From Sva-07 sp963774765 (GTDB lineage Bacteria; Actinomycetota; Acidimicrobiia; Acidimicrobiales; Ilumatobacteraceae): a stretch of 64,000 nucleotides of DNA. Under the pieces are notes generated by a model, which saw only the letters and a list, made by a program, of their open reading frames with translations, was not told the DNA's origin and did no database searches. Position 1 is the stretch's first letter; each line of letters begins with the position of its first letter. Positions 49,498 to 58,223 of this stretch are shown in pieces. The DNA lies in NCBI GenBank assembly GCA_963774765.1, contig CAVZGP010000015.1, forward strand, positions 1 through 64,000, written 5' to 3'. Position numbers and translations under genes: made by a program.

Positions 49498-50930
49498 TTC
49501 GGCACCCTCCGTTCGAGTTCGGCGGCGACACGGAACATGCGCGACTCCTGCAGCGCTGGCGCCAGGACCTGCACGCCGACCGGCAGACCGTCGTCGCCGG
49601 TACCGAATGGCACGCTCATCCCGGGATCGCCGGTGAGGTTCGACGGGATCGTGTACGTGTCGCAGAGGTACATCGACATCGGGTCCAACGTCTTGTCGCC
49701 GAGGTGGAAGGCGACCGTCGGCGATGCCGGCGTGAGGAGCACGTCGGCGCGTTCGTACGCCGCGGCGAAGTCGGCAGCAATTCGTCGGCGGACCTTCAGC
49801 GTGCGCCCGTAGTAGGCGTCGTAGTAGCCCGCCGACAAGGCGTAGGTGCCGAGCATGATGCGGCGCTTGACCTCGGCGCCGAAGCCGTCGGTACGCGTCG
49901 CCATGTACATGGCGTTCGTGTCGGGCGCCTCGACGCGATGCCCGAATCGGACGCCGTCGTAGCGGGCGAGGTTGCTCGACGCCTCGGCGGGCGCGATCAG
50001 GTAGTAGGCGGTGAGTCCGTAGCCGAACGCGGGGACCTCGACGTCGACGATCTCGGCACCGGCGTCGCGGAGGGCGTCGAACGCTTCGTCGAGACGGGCG
50101 GCCACGTCGGGGCTCGCACCCTCCGGCAGGTCGGTGATGCGCCCGACGCGGAGCCCGGCGACGCCCATGTCGAGTTGGCGGGTGATCTCCAGGGGTCCCT
50201 GCCGGATCGATGTGGAGTCCATCTGATCGTGCCCGGAGATCGATTCGAGCACCAGTGCCGCGTCGGCGACATCGTGGGCGAACGGGCCGATCTGGTCGAG
50301 GCTCGACGCGAACGCAACGAGCCCGTAGCGGCTGACGGCCCCGTACGTGGGCTTGACCCCGACCACTCCGCACAGCGCAGCGGGTTGGCGGATCGAGCCA
50401 CCAGTGTCGGAACCGAGGCTGACCGCGGCGAACCCCGCGGCGACAGCGGCAGCCGACCCGCCACTCGACCCTCCTGGCACGCGCGTCGTGTCGTGCGGGT
50501 TGCGAGTCGCGCCGAACGCGGAGTTCTCGGTGCTCGACCCCATCGCGAATTCATCGAGGTTGGTCTTGCCGATCACGATCGCACCGGCATCGCGCAGCTT
50601 GGAGACGACGGTGGCGTCGTACGGCGGGCGCCAGCCGTCGAGGATCTTCGACGAGCACGTCGTCGGGATGCCACGCGTGCACATGTTGTCCTTGAGCGCG
50701 ATCGGCACACCGGCCAGCGGTCCGGGGTCACGGCCGACCGACACGGCGTCGTCGATCTCGGCGGCCCGGGCGCGGGCCTCGTCGGCGAGCACGAGGTTGA
50801 AGGCATGAACGTCGCCCTCACGATCCCCGATCGCGGCGAGGTGTCGTTCGAGCACCTCGGCAGCGCTGGTCACGTTGTTGCGGACGTTCCACGCGATGTC
50901 GGTGGCGCTCGTCGGGAACTCGGACTCCAT
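49494..50930 (-). CDS. gatA: aspartyl/glutamyl-tRNA amidotransferase subunit A
   Basis: A 478-residue amidase-signature protein that supplies ammonia from glutamine for transamidation. The Ser-cisSer-Lys triad is spread over GVPIALKDNMCTRG (Lys), PGGSSGGSAAAVAAGFAAVS and LGSDTGGSIRQPAALCGVVG. KPTYGAVSRYGLVAFASSLD follows as usual. It starts two bases after gatC and overlaps gatB at the end. Full family length. Confidence 0.95.
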   Translation of the reverse strand: MESEFPTSATDIAWNVRNNVTSAAEVLERHLAAIGDREGDVHAFNLVLADEARARAAEIDDAVSVGRDPGPLAGVPIALKDNMCTRGIPTTCSSKILDGWRPPYDATVVSKLRDAGAIVIGKTNLDEFAMGSSTENSAFGATRNPHDTTRVPGGSSGGSAAAVAAGFAAVSLGSDTGGSIRQPAALCGVVGVKPTYGAVSRYGLVAFASSLDQIGPFAHDVADAALVLESISGHDQMDSTSIRQGPLEITRQLDMGVAGLRVGRITDLPEGASPDVAARLDEAFDALRDAGAEIVDVEVPAFGYGLTAYYLIAPAEASSNLARYDGVRFGHRVEAPDTNAMYMATRTDGFGAEVKRRIMLGTYALSAGYYDAYYGRTLKVRRRIAADFAAAYERADVLLTPASPTVAFHLGDKTLDPMSMYLCDTYTIPSNLTGDPGMSVPFGTGDDGLPVGVQVLAPALQESRMFRVAAELERRVPK

Positions 50931-50932
50931 GC

Positions 50933-51235
50933 TCAGTCCTCCAGCCCGACGATCGGCGGCACCCGGAAGCGCCCGTCCTCGGCGGCTGGAGCGGCGGCGA
51001 GCACCTCGTCGCGGTCGAGGCAGCCCATCTCGATGTCCTCGCGCATCACGTTGGCGATCGGCGTGGGATGCGTCATCGGCTCGACCCCTTCGAGATCCAG
51101 TGCGTCGATGTCGGCGAAGTGGTCGAGCATGTCGCTCAGTTGGTGACTCGCCTGGCGGAGTTCGTCGTCGCTGAGCGACAGCCGAGCGAGCTTGGCCACC
51201 TTCGCCACGGCCTCTGGAGTGATGTGGTCGGACAC
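50933..51235 (-). CDS. gatC: aspartyl/glutamyl-tRNA amidotransferase subunit C
   Basis: A 100-residue linker subunit that wraps GatA and GatB. ITPEAVAKVAKLARLSLSDD near the start and DALDLEGVEPMTHPTPIANV in the middle are typical, with LREDxI-like REDIEMGCLDRDEVLAAAP next. GTG 51235 gives the standard length; the frame above it is unlikely coding. First gene of gatCAB. Confidence 0.92.
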   Translation of the reverse strand: MSDHITPEAVAKVAKLARLSLSDDELRQASHQLSDMLDHFADIDALDLEGVEPMTHPTPIANVMREDIEMGCLDRDEVLAAAPAAEDGRFRVPPIVGLED

Positions 51236-51275
51236 GACCCCCCACGCTACCGGCCCGTCGCGCGGCACCTCAGCT

Positions 51276-51328
51276 CCGAAAAATGCCTGGATCTGCGCGC
51301 TGAGCGCGACAAACGAGGCATTTTTCGG
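51276..51328. repeat. 53-nt hairpin, partner of the copy at 54765
   Basis: CCGAAAAATGCC at one end pairs with GGCATTTTTCGG at the other, and an inner stem GCGCGCTGAGCGCG lies in the middle. Read on the minus strand it is nearly the same as the element at 54765; the A or T at one outer stem position is changed on both strands, so pairing is kept. Located just downstream of the phosphotransferase gene stop (minus strand) and upstream of gatC. Confidence 0.8.
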
Positions 51329-51334
51329 GCTGGA

Positions 51335-52144
51335 TCAGACGAGCGACCGTTCGATCTCTGCCCGATGATCGAGCATCCAGCACGCTGCTCGAGTGCGCCA
51401 CGCGACGGCCCACAGCACGGGGAACCCATCGGAGGCCGGGCTCACCGTGTCGCTCGTGACGTCGTGAGTCTGGGCTTCGTCGCGGGCACTTCGCAGGGCG
51501 AACTCGATCATCTTGTCGACGAAGCCCACCCGGTGACGTGCGGGCAGGTCGTAGCCGTCGAGAATCGCCGCGCACTGTGCGAGTCGCGTTGTGGTGTCGG
51601 GGAGCTCGTTGAGTCGAGCGACGTCGTCATCATGGAGCTGCGCGTTCAACCAGGCGACCTGGGCCAGTTCCCAGACCGCGTCCACCGGGCCTGCGTTGTC
51701 CCAATCGATGAACGCCACGGGCAAGCCGTCGCGCGCCAGGATGTTCCACGGGCCGAGGTCGCCGTGTCCGATCACCGGGCTGCTCCCACCCAACGACCGC
51801 GCGAACCACGGTCGCCACGCCGGCTCGGGTCCCGGATCGAAGCCACCGGTTGCGTCGTGGAGTTGACGGACCATGCGGCCGATGTGCCACGCGGCCTCGA
51901 CGCTCCACGCACGCGGCTGCGGGCTCGTGCCCTCGATGAATGCCAACTGCTCGCGTCCGTCGAGAGCGAATCCGTCGCCGACGGGACGCGGAGAGGCCTC
52001 GAATCCACGGTCGCCCAAGTGATGAAGCAGATGCATGACGGTGCCGCTCTGCGGGGCACGCTCCCTGAGCACGATGTCGCCGAGGCGTCTCACCTCGGTC
52101 TGCGATCCGCCCGGGAGCAACTCGCCGTCGACGTTCTCACCCAT
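51335..52144 (-). CDS. aminoglycoside phosphotransferase-fold kinase
   Basis: A 269-residue APH/choline-kinase-fold protein. The catalytic loop PVIGHGDLGPWNILARDG (Brenner motif with Asp and Asn) and the metal Asp in VAFIDWDNAGPVDAVWELAQ are present; the glycine-rich lobe is short. Substrate unknown; many such proteins act on small alcohols or sugars rather than antibiotics. ATG 52144 is chosen over an arginine-rich extension. Stands alone, followed by a 53-nt hairpin. Confidence 0.8.
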   Translation of the reverse strand: MGENVDGELLPGGSQTEVRRLGDIVLRERAPQSGTVMHLLHHLGDRGFEASPRPVGDGFALDGREQLAFIEGTSPQPRAWSVEAAWHIGRMVRQLHDATGGFDPGPEPAWRPWFARSLGGSSPVIGHGDLGPWNILARDGLPVAFIDWDNAGPVDAVWELAQVAWLNAQLHDDDVARLNELPDTTTRLAQCAAILDGYDLPARHRVGFVDKMIEFALRSARDEAQTHDVTSDTVSPASDGFPVLWAVAWRTRAACWMLDHRAEIERSLV

Positions 52145-52238
52145 CGAGCGAGTCTCCCACCTGCGCCAACGCCGAGCTGGCCCAGTTCCGGCGAGATCTG
52201 CGCGCAACAGGTGCGCTCATCTCTCACCTCACGGCCGG

Positions 52239-53360
52239 TCAGCCCACGGGTGGGCCGACGTAGCGGCTCGACGGACGGATGAGTTTGCCGGCGGCCGCCT
52301 GCTCGACGATGTGGGCGCACCAGCCGACGGTGCGGCTCACGGCGAACGTCGGGGTGAACATCGAGCGCGGAAGGCCGGCGGTTTCCATGACGACGCCGGC
52401 GTAGAACTCGACGTTGCTCGGCAACGGACGGCCAGGTTTGAGTTCTGCGAGCGTGACGAGGATCTCAGCCTCCACCGCTGTCGCCAGCTCGACCAGGTCT
52501 CCGCCGAGTCGTTCAGCAACCTCACGCAAGAGCGCCGATCGCGGGTCCGGAGCTCGGTAGACGGCGTGGCCGAAGCCCATGATGCGCCGACCTGCGGCAA
52601 CCTCACCTCGTACCCAGTCGGCCGCTGCGTCGACCGATCCGATCTCATCGAGAGCGTCGAGCGCTCGACTTGGCGCGCCGCCGTGCAATGGCCCGGCCAA
52701 CGCTCCGAGCGCTGCGCACACGGCGTCGGCCGGGTCGGCTCCGGTCGAGGCGACCACCCGCGCCGTGAACGTCGAGGCGTTGAAGCCGTGGTCGATCGTG
52801 AGGATCATGTACTGCTCGACCGCCCGCGCCGCCACCGGAGTCGGTACCGCGCCGGTCGTCTGGTGCAGGTACGCCGCAGCATGGCCGAGCGTCGGGTCGG
52901 TCTCGACCGGTTGTTGTCCCGAGCCGACCCGGTAGAGCGCCGCAAGGATCGACGGCACGAGCGCCGCGAGCCGCAGTGTCTGCGCTCGCCGGTCGGTGTC
53001 GATGACGTCGATCGCCGGACTCAGTCCCAGCGGGGCAGCGGAGACCGACAGCACGCAGCGGAGCTTCGACAACATCGTCGCCTCCATTCGGCCGACCGTG
53101 TCGATCACCGGGGCGAGCTCGGGCGGGATCGAACGGAGCGCTGCGGTCTCCGTCCGGAATGCCGCGGCCTCGTCGGGATCAGGCAAGCGACCGTTGCGGA
53201 CGAGGAACCAGACGTCCTCGAACGATCGGGTCCGCGCCAGGACGGTGGCGTCGTACGGGCCATAGTGAAAGAACCCGCGGTCGCCGTCGACAGCGCCGAT
53301 CTCGGTGTCGGCGGCGACCACCCCATGGAGTCCGGCAGGTACATCGATCAGTTGCGTCAT
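52239..53360 (-). CDS. citrate synthase (citrate synthase 2 type)
   Basis: A 373-residue citrate synthase-fold enzyme. Catalytic His in ILTIDHGFNASTFTARVV; oxaloacetate-binding loops GPLHGGAPSRALDAL and IMGFGHAVYRAPDPRSALLR; the third catalytic position is in NVEFYAGVVMET, where Glu replaces the usual Asp. Shorter than GltA-type enzymes (about 430). A substrate such as propionyl-CoA cannot be excluded. Divergent from an HTH-fused paralogue, with operator-like palindromes between. Confidence 0.85.
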   Translation of the reverse strand: MTQLIDVPAGLHGVVAADTEIGAVDGDRGFFHYGPYDATVLARTRSFEDVWFLVRNGRLPDPDEAAAFRTETAALRSIPPELAPVIDTVGRMEATMLSKLRCVLSVSAAPLGLSPAIDVIDTDRRAQTLRLAALVPSILAALYRVGSGQQPVETDPTLGHAAAYLHQTTGAVPTPVAARAVEQYMILTIDHGFNASTFTARVVASTGADPADAVCAALGALAGPLHGGAPSRALDALDEIGSVDAAADWVRGEVAAGRRIMGFGHAVYRAPDPRSALLREVAERLGGDLVELATAVEAEILVTLAELKPGRPLPSNVEFYAGVVMETAGLPRSMFTPTFAVSRTVGWCAHIVEQAAAGKLIRPSSRYVGPPVG

Positions 53361-53394
53361 GGCCGCCAGTGTTCGTCGATCACCCCGCGTCATC

Positions 53395-53433
53395 AACATT
53401 GATTGAATCAACGTTGACGCAATCAACGATTGC
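53395..53433. promoter_or_regulatory. operator-like palindromes between the divergent citrate synthase genes
   Basis: TTGATTGAATCAA (53399-53411) is a perfect palindrome and GCAATCAACGATTGC (53419-53433) another; both contain the half-site ATCAA or its complement, which also recurs as TCAAC through the region (53390-53428). It lies 35 bases upstream of one start and 16 of the other. Regular spacing of half-sites fits binding by the HTH domain of the divergent protein. Confidence 0.65.
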
Positions 53434-53448
53434 GAGCACGCTGGGGTC

Positions 53449-54597
53449 ATGAGCACGATGATCCGCTCGACCGAGGCCGCCGAGATCCTCGGCGTGTCGA
53501 AGCCAACCCTCTACGCCTACGTCAGCCGCGGCCGGTTGATTCGGACGACCGCCCCCGACGGCCGCACCTCGCTGTTCGAGCGCGACGAGGTGGAGCGCCT
53601 GAGCGCGCAGAGCCGTCGGACCGCTCCCGGGCCCCGCCCGACCATCGATGTCCAGATCCGTTCGGACGTGACCACGATGCACGAGGCAGCGCTCGAATTC
53701 CGGGGCCACGACGTGGTCGAGTTGGTCCGCGGGCACCACTTCGAGGACGTCGCCGAACTCCTCTGGGCGACCTCGCCGGCCGAACCACCGACGGGCACGT
53801 CGTGGCCCAAGGCGGCCGTTGCCGACATGGACGCGATCGCCCGACTCGCCGACGTCGACGCAACGGCGATCGGCCGCCTGGCGATCGCCGCGCACGTGCT
53901 CGACACACTCCACCGAGACGACACCGCCTCGACGGCGGCGCGACGACTTCTCCTCGTGACGCCTGCCCTCCTCGGGTCTCGCCGACGGACCGGTGGCTTC
54001 GCGCTCCGCCTGACGTCAGCATGGAGCGAGCGACCGTCGGCGGACCTCGTGGCCGCCATCGATACCGCTTTGGCGCTGCTCGCTGACCACGAGCTCGCGA
54101 CGAGCACGTTGGCCGTGCGCATCGCGGCGTCCGCTCGAACCACGCCATACGCCGCGTTCGCGAGCGCGCTCGCCTCGATCGAGGGGGTGCTGCACGGCTC
54201 GGCGTCAGCCTCTGTCCACCGTTTCCTCGATCAGTGCGCTGAGCGAGGGACCACGACGGCGGTCGCCGAGACCCACGCGGCGCGACGGCCGGTCCCTGGT
54301 TTCGGCCACAAGGTGTACCGAGGCGTCGACCCTCGATTCGGCCCGTTGACGGACGCGATTCGTCCCATCGACCCTGATGCCCTCGCACTCGTGGATTCGA
54401 TCGTCGAGGAAGTCGGCCGCATACTCCCCCACCAACCGAACGTCGACCTCGCACTCGGCGCGCTCACCTGGGCCGGAGGCCTGCACCCGGACACGCCGCT
54501 GTTCGCTGTGGCGCGCATCGCCGGTTGGGCCGCCCACTACGACGAGGAGCTCGAGGAGGCGCCGCTGCGATTCCGCGGTGTCGCTCGCCCTCGCTGA
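53449..54597 (+). CDS. MerR-type HTH domain fused to a citrate synthase domain
   Basis: A 382-residue fusion. Residues 1-55 are an HTH_17/MerR-like DNA-binding domain (TEAAEILGVSKPTLYAYVSR then GRLIRT and SLFERDEVERL). From about residue 65 a full citrate synthase fold follows, with the catalytic His in ALLADHELATSTLAVRIAA, EGVLHGSASASVHRFL, the Arg loop VPGFGHKVYRGVDPRF and the catalytic Asp in NVDLALGALTWAGG. Because catalytic residues persist, it could be both enzyme and sensor; an acyl-CoA or oxaloacetate-responsive regulator of the divergent citrate synthase is the natural hypothesis. Similar HTH-fused copies occur in other actinobacteria, by recall. Confidence 0.85.
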   Translation: MSTMIRSTEAAEILGVSKPTLYAYVSRGRLIRTTAPDGRTSLFERDEVERLSAQSRRTAPGPRPTIDVQIRSDVTTMHEAALEFRGHDVVELVRGHHFEDVAELLWATSPAEPPTGTSWPKAAVADMDAIARLADVDATAIGRLAIAAHVLDTLHRDDTASTAARRLLLVTPALLGSRRRTGGFALRLTSAWSERPSADLVAAIDTALALLADHELATSTLAVRIAASARTTPYAAFASALASIEGVLHGSASASVHRFLDQCAERGTTTAVAETHAARRPVPGFGHKVYRGVDPRFGPLTDAIRPIDPDALALVDSIVEEVGRILPHQPNVDLALGALTWAGGLHPDTPLFAVARIAGWAAHYDEELEEAPLRFRGVARPR

Positions 54598-54764
54598 CCG
54601 ATCAGCCGGCGTCGCGGAGTTGTCCCAGCGCTCCCGTCCCGGTTCCTCCCGGTCGCGTACTGGCACTCGGTCGCTCGGCGACGAGTCGCGGCCAGTTCAG
54701 CGACTCCTCACCGTCGACTCCGACAGGGCGCCTGTCACAGAGTTGCCCCACGGTCCGGCCCAGT

Positions 54765-54817
54765 CCGAAATATGCCTCGTTTGTCGCGCTCAGCGCGCAA
54801 ATCCAGGCATATTTCGG
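54765..54817. repeat. 53-nt hairpin, partner of the copy at 51276
   Basis: CCGAAATATGCC pairs with GGCATATTTCGG at the ends, with inner stem CGCGCTCAGCGCG. Compared with the reverse complement of the 51276 element, it differs at only three positions over 53 bases, two of them forming one compensated A-T/T-A pair. It lies 16 bases beyond the alpha-galactosidase stop and about 170 after the HTH-citrate synthase gene. Confidence 0.8.
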
Positions 54818-54832
54818 GCTGGGTGGTCGCGA

Positions 54833-56941
54833 TCAGGGTTGGCGGGTGAGGGAGATGAGCACGGCCGACTCCGGGTGCATGACCGGTGGGCGGATGCCAT
54901 GGGCGGCGAGCTGGCGGCCGGTCAACTCGACCCCATCGGTCAGCCATGCGGGTTGCGTGAGCGCCATCCCCCAGCGCTCCTCGGGGAGTGCGACATGTTC
55001 GACCCGATACCGCCCGTCGGGGTCGAGGCCCGGCAGTCGCAGCACCGGCGGCGTGAGGCTCGGCGCGGTCGCAAGCTGAGCGAACGACACCAATGCCTCT
55101 GACCGATCGGCCGCGTACACCCCATGCGCGCAGAAGCACGGTTCAGTGTCGAAGCGCACCACGTCGCCGCTGTGCAGCAACGGGCGAAATCGCTTGTGAA
55201 CCGCGATGGTCTCGGCAAGTGCCGACTGGCGATCGTCGTCGAGCCGAGCAACGTTCCACTCGACACCGAGATGTCCGAACAGCGCCGTCGCAGCGCGGAA
55301 GGCAAGCGTGTGGACACGGCCGGTGGTGTGCGCGCGCGTCGGTCCGATGTGGGCGCCCATCACCTCGGGCGGGATCAGCATCGAGGCGCCGCGCTGGATG
55401 GTCTGACGTTCGAGAGCGTCGTTGCAGTCGCTCGTCCAGACCCGCTCGACGCGGCGAAGGATCTCGTGGTCGACCCGGCCGCCACCACTTGCACACGACT
55501 CGAACTCGACATCGGGATGACGCCTGCGCAGTTCGTCGAGCAGCGCATAGAGCGCTGTCGCCTGGAAGTGCGTGCCGGGTGCTCCACGAGCGCCTGAGCC
55601 CTGGACGTGGTCGCGGTTCATGTCCCACTTGACGTAGGCGATGTCGTGGTCGCGCAGCAGTGCATCGAGCAGACCGAGGACATGCGCGAAGGCATCCGGT
55701 CGACCGAGATCGAGGACGAGTTGATTGCGGCCGAGCGCCGGCTCGTAGCCATCGGTCGTGAGCGTCCAGTCGGGATGGGCCCGGAACAGGTCGCTGTCCG
55801 GGTTGACCATCTCCGGCTCGACCCAGATGCCGAACTCCATCCCGAGCCGGGTGACGTGTTCGATCAGAGGGGCGAGCCCATCGGGATACACCTCCGGTGA
55901 GACCCACCAGTCACCGAGGCCGGACGTGTCGTCGCGACGAGAGCCGAACCAACCATCGTCGAGAACGAACCGCTCGATGCCGACGGTGGCGGCGACGTCG
56001 GCCAACCCGCGCAGCGTCTCGAGGTCGTGGTTGAAGTAGACCGCCTCCCACGTGTTGATCAAGACCGGACGTGGGGTTGTCGGGTGCGCAGGGCTCGACC
56101 GCACCGACCGATGAAACCCCCACGTCGCCGGCGTCAATCCATCGGACGAGTACACCGCAACGACCTCCGGCGTCGTGTACGACTCACCGGGCTCCAGCAC
56201 GACTTCGCCGGGATGCAACAGCTCGCCGGCCTGGACGTAGCGTCGGCCGTCAGAGAGGCGCTCGGCGAGCATTGTGTGATTCCCGCTCCACGCGAGGTGC
56301 ACGCCATGCACCTCGCCGACCCATTCGCCGAAGCCCGTGCCACCGGCGAACAGCAGCGGGACGTGTTCGTGCGACGTTCGCCCCCGGAGGTGCTCGGACA
56401 CCACCGCACCGTGGGTCCACGCCGTGCGCACCGGATGGAATTCTCGGCCCCAACGGCCATCGAACCGGAGCAGCTCGTCGGCACCGTCGGGAAGCGGCAG
56501 GCTCACGGTCAACTCCTCGAGCGAGTACCGGCGGTCGCCGAGGTTGGCGATCGTCACCCTGGCGCTCAGGACATCGCCAACGGAGATCTCCGTGGTCAGG
56601 GCCAGACCGGCGACCTCGTCGAGCGACTCGACGGTGAGGACATCGCCGCCGAGGAGGTGTGCGGTCGGCGTGAACCGCGGTGCCCAGTCACGTCCACCGC
56701 CGCGCCTTCCCACCAGCCCGGGTCTGCCGACGAAGCCATCGGCGTGCAGTGGAACGACACTGACCGGAGCGACTGCGCCGAGCGCACCGGCCACGGCGGG
56801 TCGGCCGAGCACCGCGTCGAGCGCCTCGAGATTCGACGCGTCGCCCAGGGCCTGGCCCCAGTGCACGATCGTCGGAGTCGGCGTCGCGACATCGACCACG
56901 ACATCGAACGTCGCGCCGTGGAGGTGGATGTGGTCCGGCAC
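54833..56941 (-). CDS. alpha-galactosidase, GH36 family
   Basis: A 702-residue GH36 enzyme that removes terminal alpha-linked galactose (raffinose, melibiose). The N-terminal beta-sandwich covers about 1-290; the barrel follows: VLINTWEAVYFNHDLETLRG, FVLDDGWFGSRRDDTSGLGD, the nucleophile Asp in IAYVKWDMNRDHVQG and acid/base Asp in VWTSDCNDALERQTIQRGAS. No signal peptide, so cytoplasmic. The divergently oriented ABC ATPase could serve sugar uptake for it. Confidence 0.9.
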   Translation of the reverse strand: MPDHIHLHGATFDVVVDVATPTPTIVHWGQALGDASNLEALDAVLGRPAVAGALGAVAPVSVVPLHADGFVGRPGLVGRRGGGRDWAPRFTPTAHLLGGDVLTVESLDEVAGLALTTEISVGDVLSARVTIANLGDRRYSLEELTVSLPLPDGADELLRFDGRWGREFHPVRTAWTHGAVVSEHLRGRTSHEHVPLLFAGGTGFGEWVGEVHGVHLAWSGNHTMLAERLSDGRRYVQAGELLHPGEVVLEPGESYTTPEVVAVYSSDGLTPATWGFHRSVRSSPAHPTTPRPVLINTWEAVYFNHDLETLRGLADVAATVGIERFVLDDGWFGSRRDDTSGLGDWWVSPEVYPDGLAPLIEHVTRLGMEFGIWVEPEMVNPDSDLFRAHPDWTLTTDGYEPALGRNQLVLDLGRPDAFAHVLGLLDALLRDHDIAYVKWDMNRDHVQGSGARGAPGTHFQATALYALLDELRRRHPDVEFESCASGGGRVDHEILRRVERVWTSDCNDALERQTIQRGASMLIPPEVMGAHIGPTRAHTTGRVHTLAFRAATALFGHLGVEWNVARLDDDRQSALAETIAVHKRFRPLLHSGDVVRFDTEPCFCAHGVYAADRSEALVSFAQLATAPSLTPPVLRLPGLDPDGRYRVEHVALPEERWGMALTQPAWLTDGVELTGRQLAAHGIRPPVMHPESAVLISLTRQP

Positions 56942-56999
56942 CGCGACAGTTCACCACGCGGGCCCGCCACCGCCCACGATCGACGCGCGAGCCACCCAC

Positions 57000-57039
57000 C
57001 GATGAGCCAAACCACCGCATGCGGTCACTTCGCTCATCG
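57000..57039. repeat. GCGATGAG-family palindrome between alpha-galactosidase and ABC ATPase
   Basis: CGATGAGCCAAACC and the near-complementary TTCGCTCATCG form the outer arms, with an imperfect middle ACCGCATGCGGT that is itself palindromic. It is the most distant copy of the family at 22771, 26429 and 27148, again in a divergent intergenic region (alpha-galactosidase and ABC ATPase). Confidence 0.7.
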
Positions 57040-57149
57040 CAAGCCGCACGTGCGGGGGCGACAGGAGTGTCGTCGGGGCGGGCACAGCGGCCATGATGGA
57101 GTTCGCACGGGACCGCTCCCGTCGTCCCACCAGAACCAGGAGCATCAGC

Positions 57150-58223
57150 TTGGCCACCGTCACGTTCCAGCACGCCAGCCGGACCTATCCGGGCACCGAT
57201 GCGCCGGCCGTTGACACCCTCGACCTCGAGATCGGCGACGGCGAGTTCCTCGTGCTCGTCGGCCCGTCGGGTTGTGGCAAGTCGACGACTTTGCGGATGC
57301 TCGCGGGGCTCGAGCCGGTCGACGACGGCCACATCCTGATCGGCGACCGCGATGTCACCGACGTGGCACCGAAGAATCGCGACATCGCCATGGTCTTCCA
57401 GTCCTACGCGCTGTATCCGCACATGACGGTGGCGGAGAACATCGGCTTTCACCTCAAGGTGAAGAAGATGAACAAGAAGCAACGCCGCGCACGCGTCGAG
57501 GAGGCGGCGCGGATCCTCGACCTCCACGAACTGCTCGATCGCAAGCCCGCAAAGCTCTCTGGCGGACAACGCCAACGCGTCGCGATGGGCCGTGCGATCG
57601 TTCGTGAGCCGCAGGTGTTCCTGATGGACGAACCGCTGTCGAACCTCGACGCCAAGCTGCGCGTGCAGACACGCACGCAGATCGCCGCACTGCAGCGGGA
57701 ACTCGGCGTCACGACGGTGTACGTCACCCACGACCAGACCGAGGCAATGACGATGGGCGACCGCGTCGCGGTGATGAACGACGGGATCCTGCAGCAGTGC
57801 GCATCGCCGCGCGAGCTGTTCACCAATCCGATCAACGAGTTCGTCGCCGGGTTCATCGGATCACCCTCGATGAACCTGTTGCCGTCGACCACCGACGCTG
57901 CCGATGCGGTCTACGGAACGCTCCGTGTGCCGTTGACCCCCGACCAACTCGAAGCGCTCACCTCGGGCGCGATCACGGTCGGTGTCCGGCCGAACGACTT
58001 CGAGATCCAAGCGGACGGCGGGCTGAACGCCACGGTCGAGTTCGTCGAAGAGCTCGGCTCGGAAGCATTCCTGTACTGCCTCGCCGACGGCACCGACAAG
58101 GAGATCGTCGCCCGCACGGACGGTCTCAGCTCGCTGCAGAGTGGCGACAAGGTGAGCTTGGTGCCGCGACCGGCCAAACTCCACCTGTTCGACACGAAGT
58201 CAGGTGCTCGGCTCCCCGCCTGA
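57150..58223 (+). CDS. ABC transporter ATPase, sugar-import (MalK/UgpC/MsmK) type
   Basis: A 357-residue ATPase for carbohydrate importers. Walker A VGPSGCGKSTTLRMLAGLE, Q-loop VFQSYALYPHMTVAENIGF, signature KLSGGQRQRVAMGRAIVREP, Walker B FLMDEPLSNLDAKLR, switch YVTHDQTEAMTMGDR, and a C-terminal TOBE region (about 290-355). TTG 57150 is used because AGGAG lies seven bases upstream (57138-57142) and LATVTFQHASRTYPG matches normal starts. No permease is adjacent, so it may be a shared ATPase for several sugar systems. Confidence 0.92.
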   Translation: MATVTFQHASRTYPGTDAPAVDTLDLEIGDGEFLVLVGPSGCGKSTTLRMLAGLEPVDDGHILIGDRDVTDVAPKNRDIAMVFQSYALYPHMTVAENIGFHLKVKKMNKKQRRARVEEAARILDLHELLDRKPAKLSGGQRQRVAMGRAIVREPQVFLMDEPLSNLDAKLRVQTRTQIAALQRELGVTTVYVTHDQTEAMTMGDRVAVMNDGILQQCASPRELFTNPINEFVAGFIGSPSMNLLPSTTDAADAVYGTLRVPLTPDQLEALTSGAITVGVRPNDFEIQADGGLNATVEFVEELGSEAFLYCLADGTDKEIVARTDGLSSLQSGDKVSLVPRPAKLHLFDTKSGARLPA

